This document shows positions 57,669 through 64,000 of a DNA stretch of 64,000 bases, one piece after another. The notes beneath the pieces are model-generated. The model was not told the origin of the DNA, searched no databases, and was given only the letters and a program-made list of their open reading frames with translations. The DNA is taken from NCBI GenBank assembly GCA_030323885.1, contig CM059196.1:40500535-40564534 (forward strand). The letters are read 5' to 3'. Each line of letters starts with the position of its first letter. The stretch's first letter is position 1. The stretch is from Branchipolynoe longqiensis. Taxonomy: Eukaryota; Annelida; Polychaeta; Phyllodocida; Polynoidae. The translations under genes and the position numbers were made by a program.

Positions 57669-58304
57669 GCTCAAATCTGTGGCTGTGGAGGCATGCTAGG
57701 GTGAAATCAATACAGACAAAGAGAAAGGAAGAGTATAAAGTGTAAAGAAGAAGAGAGAGTCCAGCCCTCTGGTTTATTATTTATATGGTTACATGGGTTC
57801 ATTGTAGAGTATCACCCCACCCCTTTCCCCCAATGGGAAACAAGCATTCATGGCCCTACCAATAGGGATCCAGCATTCCTGGTCCCCATGAATATCCGTG
57901 GTATGCCCACCACCACAAGCTGTATGACCCCATGACCACCACCAACCTTGACCTTTGAGTGTGGTGATCCCTATCCCAGCAGAGGGGGTAGGTCCTGAGT
58001 GCACTCACACCCAGACCTGCCTGCACCACTATCTCTATTTACATCCCACTCAGGTACCACCAACCCATACATATATATATATATACATACATGTGCCTGG
58101 TCACATACACTGATCAGTAATAGAACATTTGCATTCTCCACTATGCGAATATCAGAATATTTTACAACGTGATATACATTTATACTAATATATGAAAGCT
58201 GCAAGGGTAGAAAGCTGTGATGGATCTTAACTATAAAGTATAAGCCATTCCTTTTCAGACGAGTTGGTTGATTGTTGGAGTTTTACGTCCTGTCAAATCT
58301 ATCA

Positions 58305-58550
58305 GATGGGATGGCCAAATGAGTTAGAGCATCTGTCTCCCATGTTGGTAGATCGTGGGATCGTGGGATCGTGGGATCGTGGGTTCGAATCCTGGTCGAG
58401 TCAAACCGATGACTTAAAAATTGATACTTGTCGCTTCCTAGCCAGACGCTCGGCATTACTAGGATAGGGCAAGGAGCAGTGGAATGAGGAAGACCAGTCG
58501 TCTGCGACTGAAATTTCCTCTGCTTACACTACTAATGTACCCCAACAAAA
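58305..58550 (+). mobile_element. tRNA-derived SINE, type A head with type B tail
   Basis: GATGGCCAAATGAGTTAGAG, a tandem GATCGTGG expansion (four copies of about 9 bp), B box GGGTTCGAATCC, body CTTCCTAGCCAGACGCTC, then the type B tail GAAGACCAGTCGTCTGCGAC. Confidence 0.75.
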
Positions 58551-58552
58551 AA

Positions 58553-58840
58553 AAATATCAGGACGAACACCGACTTGTGACAGTGCACACTCATGGTGAC
58601 TTTATAGTGCTGCCCCACTGGGAAATCAGGCCACTGGAACCATGACCTGATATCCCACTCAGTCACATTATCCTGACACTAAGCTAACCAGTCCTTGCCA
58701 TATCCTATTAATGCCGAGCACCGGGCTCGGAAGTAACAAGTGTAAATTTTAAAGTCACTGGTTTGATTCGACCGAGAATCGAACTCCAGACCTTCCGCAC
58801 GCGAGGTCTCCGCTCTACTAATTAGGCCACCGCGTCCGGT
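58553..58840 (-). mobile_element. tRNA-derived SINE (type A body, alternative head)
   Basis: Minus strand: GACGCGGTGGCCTAATTAG head, B box GGAGTTCGATTCTCGG, body GGATAATGTGACTGAGTGG, ending TCGTCCTGATA. It abuts the SINE at 58305-58550, tail to tail. Confidence 0.7.
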
Positions 58841-59131
58841 CCTTTTCAGATGAAACCTGCCAATTCCCATGATTACACATAAAACTCAATATTGCAGACG
58901 ACGCTGATAACAACAACCAACACGCGGCGAATATATATTGGTTCCTGTAGTGAGCTACTATGTACTCATGTGTTTATGGGAGGTAGTGGTGGGTTGCGAG
59001 GACACCAAGACGAATAGGACGTAGATGAGATGGAATGGTTGCCTGGCCTCCTACTAGCATTAGCCCCGGCTATCTATCAAGACCACAGGCCGCAAACAAG
59101 ATAAAAACGCCCCTAATGCAATATCTAACCT

Positions 59132-59486
59132 AACGGGATGGCCGAATGAGTTTAGCGTCCGTCTCCTGTTTTGGGAGATCGGGGGATCCGAACGCATGGG
59201 TTTGTGGGTTCGAACCCTGGTCAAGTCAAACAAATGACTTAAAAATTTATACTTGTCGCTTCCTAGCCAGGCGCTCGGCCTGTTTAAGATAGGGCAAGGA
59301 CTGGTTGGCTCAGTGTCAAGATAATGTGACTGAGTGGGATATCAGGTCATGGTGCTGGCAGCCTGCTCTCCCAGTGGGGCAGCACTGTAAAATCGCCATG
59401 AGTGTGCACTGTCACAAGTCTGTACCTGACCTGATATGACCTTAGATGTTGCTAGGACGTAAAACAACAAAAAACAAACAAAAACC
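59132..59486 (+). mobile_element. tRNA-derived SINE (type A), full length
   Basis: GATGGCCGAATGAGTTTAGC, B box GGGTTCGAACCC, full body, and tail TGATATGACCTTAGATGTTG, CTAGGACGTAAAAC, AACAAAAAACAAAC. The next base begins the MITE at 59488. Confidence 0.85.
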
Positions 59487-59487
59487 T

Positions 59488-60284
59488 AAAGGCCCTGTCA
59501 CATTACGGCGTATGGCGGGAGCGTATTGAAAACCTACGTAGGTCCTGCGCGTGCCGGCCTATGATGACCTTTGGTGACCTATCGGGTGTTTTTGAGCATA
59601 TGCGTAACCTATGAGGAGCGTACGAGGAGCGTACGAGGAGCGTATGAGAGCATACTGTGACATTTTTTGACGGTTTTGATTGGCATATGGAACCTATGCG
59701 TAACGTATGCGTAGCGTATGCATAGTGTATGCATAGCGTATGAGTGTATGAGTAGCGTATGAGTCAAGATCGATGTCGAGACCTATGGCATACACTTGGA
59801 ATACGCTGTGCATACGCTGTGCATACGCTAGGAGTACGCTCCCATACGTAACTCGTAGGTTATGCGTACGCTACATACGCTAGAGATACGCTAGAGATAC
59901 GCCGGTGACGCAAGTTGAGCATATGAAAAACCTATGCCGGCATACCCCTAGCGTACGAGGAGCGTATGCCGGCATATGAGGAGCGTATGCCGGCGTATGA
60001 GTAGCGTATGAGCAGCGTATGGGCCATACACCCTCATAGGTCGAAATCTTTTGAGCATGCACAACAAAATTTGGACGGACGGATTTATGAAAGCGTATGG
60101 CGGCGTATGCCTCATACGCTTCACATAAGCCGGCATCTGGCAGCATCTGGCGGCGTATGAGTAGCGTATGAGTAGCGTATGCGTAGCGTATGAGTAGCGT
60201 ATACGGCGTATGCCGACGTATATGATGTAACGCGCCTACGCCGCCATATGCTCCCGCAAAAAAACCTAATGTGACAGCCCCTTA
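59488..60284. mobile_element. 797-bp MITE with GTAGCGTATG-repeat interior
   Basis: Left end AAGGCCCTGTCACATTACGG, right end TAATGTGACAGCCCCTT. The interior is built almost wholly from AGCGTATG / CATACGCT words (for example GAGTAGCGTATGAGTAGCGT near 60155-60180), in both orientations. No transposase. ORFs here (59880-60146 and others) follow the repeat. Confidence 0.8.
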
Positions 60285-60714
60285 ACCACGGGTAACGCAG
60301 GTAGGCAGCAGCACCGGCCGGGTTCCCGCCACCACTGAGACGCGGATGGGCGTCTCTGATTGGCTGGCTGCCCGCTGCTGACGGTGTCAAGGTGTTATGC
60401 CGCTACCGGGAATCCACGTTGTGATTTCTCTGGGCGGGGCGTCTGAAGCTGATACCAGTTGGCATGGGTCTCGAAAAGGCCGGAGAGTGCTGATGGAGAT
60501 AGGAGCAGCCCACCACTACAATTAACTGAAACCTGGGTACAGTGGAAGCGACAGGTAAGGTGCTTTCTATTCATGTACATGGATATACATTATACTTTTT
60601 TTTTATAGGGATCCAATAATTTTTTTTATTAAAGCTGAATACTATGATGAAAATATTAACATTTCGAAACCAAAACACTCACCTATATTTGATACTACAC
60701 ACCCAATTTAAAGA

Positions 60715-61055
60715 CCAGACGGGATGGCTGAATTAGTTAGAGCGTCCGTCTCCCATGTTGGTAGATCGTGGGGTCATGGATTCGAACCCTGGTCGAGTCA
60801 AATCAATGACTTAAAAATTGATACTTGTTGCTTCCTAGCGTGGCGCTCGGCATTATTAGGATAGGGCAAGGACTGGTTGGCTCAGTGTCAGGATAATGTG
60901 ACTGAGTGGGATATCAGGTCATGGTGCTGGCGGCCTTTTCTTCCAGTGGGGTAGCACTATAAAGTCACCATGAGTGGGCACTGTCACAAGTCGGTACCCG
61001 TCCTGATATGACCTTAGATGTTGCTAGTACGTAAAGCAACAACAAACAGAAACAA
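60715..61055 (+). mobile_element. tRNA-derived SINE (type A), full length
   Basis: GATGGCTGAATTAGTTAGAG, B box GGATTCGAACCC, complete body and tail. It is followed within 10 bp by the R2 MITE at 61063. Confidence 0.85.
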
Positions 61056-61062
61056 ACCAAAT

Positions 61063-61391
61063 TTAAAGCTGCATAGTCCGATGAAAACATAAATTTCAAA
61101 ACCAAAACAATTATCTTAAATACTGGTGCACTTATTAAATATATGTTGGTACATAGAAAGGAACACTGAGGCAATTTAATAGAAGCTGTTTCTGCAGAAG
61201 CCTATGGTGTCAGAGCTTTGGGTGTGATTGCCAAAATTAATTTAGCATGCTTGCACTTCAAATATCTTAAAAGGTAGCCATTTAAAATAAAAATTACTTC
61301 AAACTAGAGTGAGGTCGATTATAGCGAGCAACTTAAATATTTATCTCAGAAAATGACAGAAACTCAAGGCCATCGGACCATGGAAATTTAA
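61063..61391 (-). mobile_element. R2 MITE, full length
   Basis: TTTAAAGCTGCATAGTCCG at the left and CATCGGACCATGGAAATTTAA at the right; same orientation as the copy at 4704. Confidence 0.75.
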
Positions 61392-61557
61392 ATACTGGTG
61401 CACTCATTATAAAAATGTATTACAATCTGCATGGTATCGTTGTGCTATGTTCAAAAACAGGTAAACAAAGCCTGTCTATCATTTCAATGTGGCACTAAAC
61501 ATAAATTTGGTATCTTTTAATTTCAAATATCTCCAACGTTAATCCCATAAAACAATC

Positions 61558-61860
61558 GGTAGATCGTGGGATTCAAACCCATGTGTTCGAATCCTGGTCG
61601 AGTCAAACTGATGACTTAAAAATTGGTATTTGTCGTTTCCTAGCCAGGCACTCGGCATTATTAGGATAGGGGAAGGACTGGTTGTCCTAGTGTCAGGATA
61701 ATGTGACTGAGTGAGATATCAGGTCATGGTGCTGGTGGCCTGTTCTCCCAATGGGGCAGCACTATATAGACGCCATGAGTGCGCACTGTAACAAGTCGGT
61801 ACACGTCCTGATATGACCTTAGATGTTGCTAGGACGTAAAACCACAAGAAACCAAACAAA
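61558..61860 (+). mobile_element. tRNA-derived SINE (type A), 5'-truncated
   Basis: Starts at GGTAGATCGTGGG, has B box GTTCGAATCCTGG, full body and tail TTGCTAGGACGTAAAACC. The A box is missing. Confidence 0.8.
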
Positions 61861-62159
61861 AATCCACCATAAAACAAAATTTACTCGAAACTAAAGTAAA
61901 GTAAATGATAATGATCAACCTAATTTATTTATTTATTTAAATAATATGGCGGAAACTCAATACCATCAGAGTATGCAACTTGAACACATCACTACTCATA
62001 GTCATACCCCGTGCTTCCTGCAGGGATAGACCTACACTAAATTTCAACAGTAAATGAAATGAATCCACCAATATGATTGTTATGCAGTGAACTTTCAAAG
62101 TGATTATTGTTGTTGCATTCGTTGATTAAACTGGAGAAGTTTGAACTGCGGACAATCGG

Positions 62160-63270
62160 TCTTCCTCAGATCATTGTCACATGCTCTATCCCAGTATTAG
62201 TAATTAATGCCAAGCGTCAGGTTAAGTAGCAACAAGTGCACATTCTTAAGTGATCGGTTTGATTCGACCAGTGTTCGAACCCATGGGTGGGGCCAGGTTC
62301 TAAAGTTAGAGATTGGGATCAAATAAATAAAGCGCTATGACACATACCAACTAATTTAAAATTCATTATACAATTTTATTTTGTATTTAGTATCAAAACA
62401 CAAAAATCACAAGGAACATATAGTTTTAATGGAAGTACATATTTGTGCTTTGGTATTTGAAATCAAAACACAAAAGTGATGTGACTTTTATTGCACAAGG
62501 GAACTAAACAGTTAATTTATGGTTGAACATACATTACTTTTGAAGAATGTGCTCAAGGGGAGCAGTCATACCTCTGCTCTCACTCTTGCTACGCCATTGG
62601 TTCAAACTCAGAAACCAATGGCGTATATGGGCCATTCTTTAAAACTGGGCACCACATATTTGGTTTCCCCATTACGATGCTGATAATTTGTTCTTTCTTT
62701 TATTGATTGCAAGTCAAATAATTATTGTATCCTCTGTGTATTAAGTATGTTAGCAATAGTACATTTATTGAAGTTATCCCAAGAAAGAAATTAAAAGTTT
62801 ACTTATATGAAAGTGAAAATTTACACATTTACACTAATCATGTGACCAAACTTTTTTCAATTTATTTTTCATCTTTTTTCTTGTAAGTCATAACCTTGTC
62901 TGCGTAAGAGTAATCAATAAAATCTTGTTTGACTATGTTGTATATGTTGAAATGAGGTTCCGGATGTGTCTTTGATTTTCATGTTACACGAGTGATATTA
63001 ATGTACTGCTCAATTTGTATAAGATCTAATTCAAAAAGTGAAATTAATTTTTTTCAACTCTGACATATGCACAACATGCAAACCTTCATAGGTTATTGGA
63101 TTAGGCTATTATTTGGAAGTTTTTTTGCTATTATTTGGAAGGTTTTCACTTTTGGTTTCGATATTACACTTTTGTTCCCAGTTTTAAAGAATGACCCATT
63201 ATATATATGTCTCTGCACACCCAGAAAGAAACCACATACGAGAGCACATAATTGCCCATGTTTAAATAGG
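62160..63270. other. Intergenic, SINE relic and no gene
   Basis: 62175-62285 is a degraded minus-strand SINE (ATGCCAAGCGTCAGG region, a GTTCGAACCC B box). The rest, to 63270, is AT-rich with CACAAAAGTGA-type words repeated near 62395-62480 and nothing else recognised. Confidence 0.5.
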
Positions 63271-63271
63271 T

Positions 63272-63420
63272 AAAGCAGCATAGTCCGATGAAGCATAATA
63301 TTTTCAAACCCAAAACAACTACCTACATTTGATTCTACAGCTAACTTAGATACTGATGCACTTATTAAGCATTTGTTGTGATGTAAAAGGAATACTTGGT
63401 CTGCTACTACATAAGCCTCA
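63272..63420 (-). mobile_element. R2 MITE fragment
   Basis: Begins AAAGCAGCATAGTCCGATG and breaks off after the block with CTACTACATAAGCCT, where a CAT trinucleotide run and the LINE fragment follow. Confidence 0.6.
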
Positions 63421-63463
63421 TCATCATCATCATCATGCTGTCGTTCGTGATGCGACAAAGACT

Positions 63464-64000
63464 GCTTTCATTACTTGACTGCCGCTCTCCATTTAGCTTT
63501 CTGCTGTGAGAGTGATGTCCATGACTCAGTCTTAATGTCTCTCAGCTTCAGGTTTCTCTTAATGGTATCATTGAACTGGAGACGAGGGCACCCTCTCTTT
63601 CGGTAACCAGAAGACAGTTGAGAGTAGAGGATCTGCTTTGGTAGCCTGTCTGATGACATCCTCATGAGGTGTCCAGTCTACCGGAGATTCTTTTTGATCA
63701 GAAGAACTTCCATCGAGGGCAGCCCTGTCTATTCGAGTATTTCCTTATTTGTCACTTTGTCCTTCCAGGTTAGCATCATTATCGAACGCAGATGCCGCAT
63801 CATGAAGGCATGCAGCTTTTTCACCTGTCGTCTGTACACTGTCCAGGCCTCGGCTCCATATAGTAGGGTGGATAGCATGATTGCATGGTAGATCTTGCCT
63901 TTGCCTAGCATCGACACATGGTGGTTGCTACAGAGTCTCTGGCATAGTCGGCCGAAAGATGCACTAGCCTTGGCCATCCTCCTCTGTATTTCAGCATCAA
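63464..64000 (-). pseudogene. LINE reverse-transcriptase 3' end, cut by the window edge
   Basis: The minus strand reads the C-terminal part of an endonuclease/reverse-transcriptase LINE protein: AKASASFGRLCQRLCSN, LSTLLYGAEAWTVYRRQVKK, MRHLRSIMMLTWKDKVTNKE, then in another frame LPKQILYSQLSSGYRKRG, CPRLQFNDTIKRNLK and WTSLSQQKAKWRAAVK. The frame change near 63725 means at least one frameshift, so this copy is dead unless that is a sequence error. The 5' part lies beyond 64000. The clade is not resolved. Confidence 0.8.

Noticed and set aside
59880..60390. His/Tyr/Ala-rich ORFs
   Set aside because: They come from the AGCGTATG words of the MITE and shift with the repeat phase.
1..64000. Contamination by bacterial or viral DNA
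   Set aside because: Repeats of the same families run through the whole window and through the introns of MSL1 and WDR12, so it is one eukaryotic chromosome segment.

Overview
The window is nuclear DNA of an animal, almost certainly an invertebrate. Genes have spliceosomal introns with GT..AG boundaries and AATAAA signals, most of the sequence is repeats, and the two conserved genes are animal MSL1 and the eukaryotic ribosome-biogenesis factor WDR12. The repeat set (tRNA-derived SINEs, many MITEs, a DIRS/Ngaro-type remnant, Ty3/gypsy, PIF/Harbinger and LINE pieces) fits a marine invertebrate such as a lophotrochozoan, lancelet or hemichordate, but the sequence alone does not fix the phylum.

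Layout. 1-5.7 kb: intergenic repeats. 5.7-7.7 kb, minus: a single-exon type II membrane glycosyltransferase (652 aa) with two tandem sugar-transferase domains, of which only the second keeps a DXD motif. 8-15.6 kb: SINE, MITEs and a 1.95-kb internally deleted Ty3/gypsy element with identical 116-bp LTRs and a TATGT target duplication. 15.64-21.38 kb: a PIF/Harbinger DNA transposon carrying three genes. 22.0-23.2 kb: a tyrosine-recombinase retroelement remnant with split direct repeats. 24.9-38.6 kb, plus: complete MSL1 (7 coding exons, 495 aa) with a long 3' UTR. 38.6-43.1 kb: intergenic. 43.1-55.3 kb, minus: complete WDR12 (11 coding exons, 436 aa), convergent with MSL1. 55.3-64 kb: SINEs, MITEs, an unrecognised ORF and a LINE 3' fragment cut by the window edge.

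The main discovery is the Harbinger element. The transposase (minus strand, 3 exons, 418 aa, DDE triad visible) is interleaved with two plus-strand genes: a MADF-domain protein (3 exons, 288 aa) and a trihelix/Myb-SANT-like protein (4 exons, 289 aa). Transposase exon 3 lies in intron 2 of the MADF gene, MADF exon 3 lies in intron 2 of the transposase gene, and the whole trihelix coding region lies in intron 1 of the transposase gene. All three reading frames stay open across every junction.

MSL1 is the scaffold of the MSL histone H4K16 acetyltransferase complex. WDR12 acts with BOP1 and PES1 in 60S ribosome assembly. Both genes look functional and have been lengthened by repeats inserted in their introns. 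All gene models here were joined by eye from splice signals, phase and family similarity; none has transcript support.
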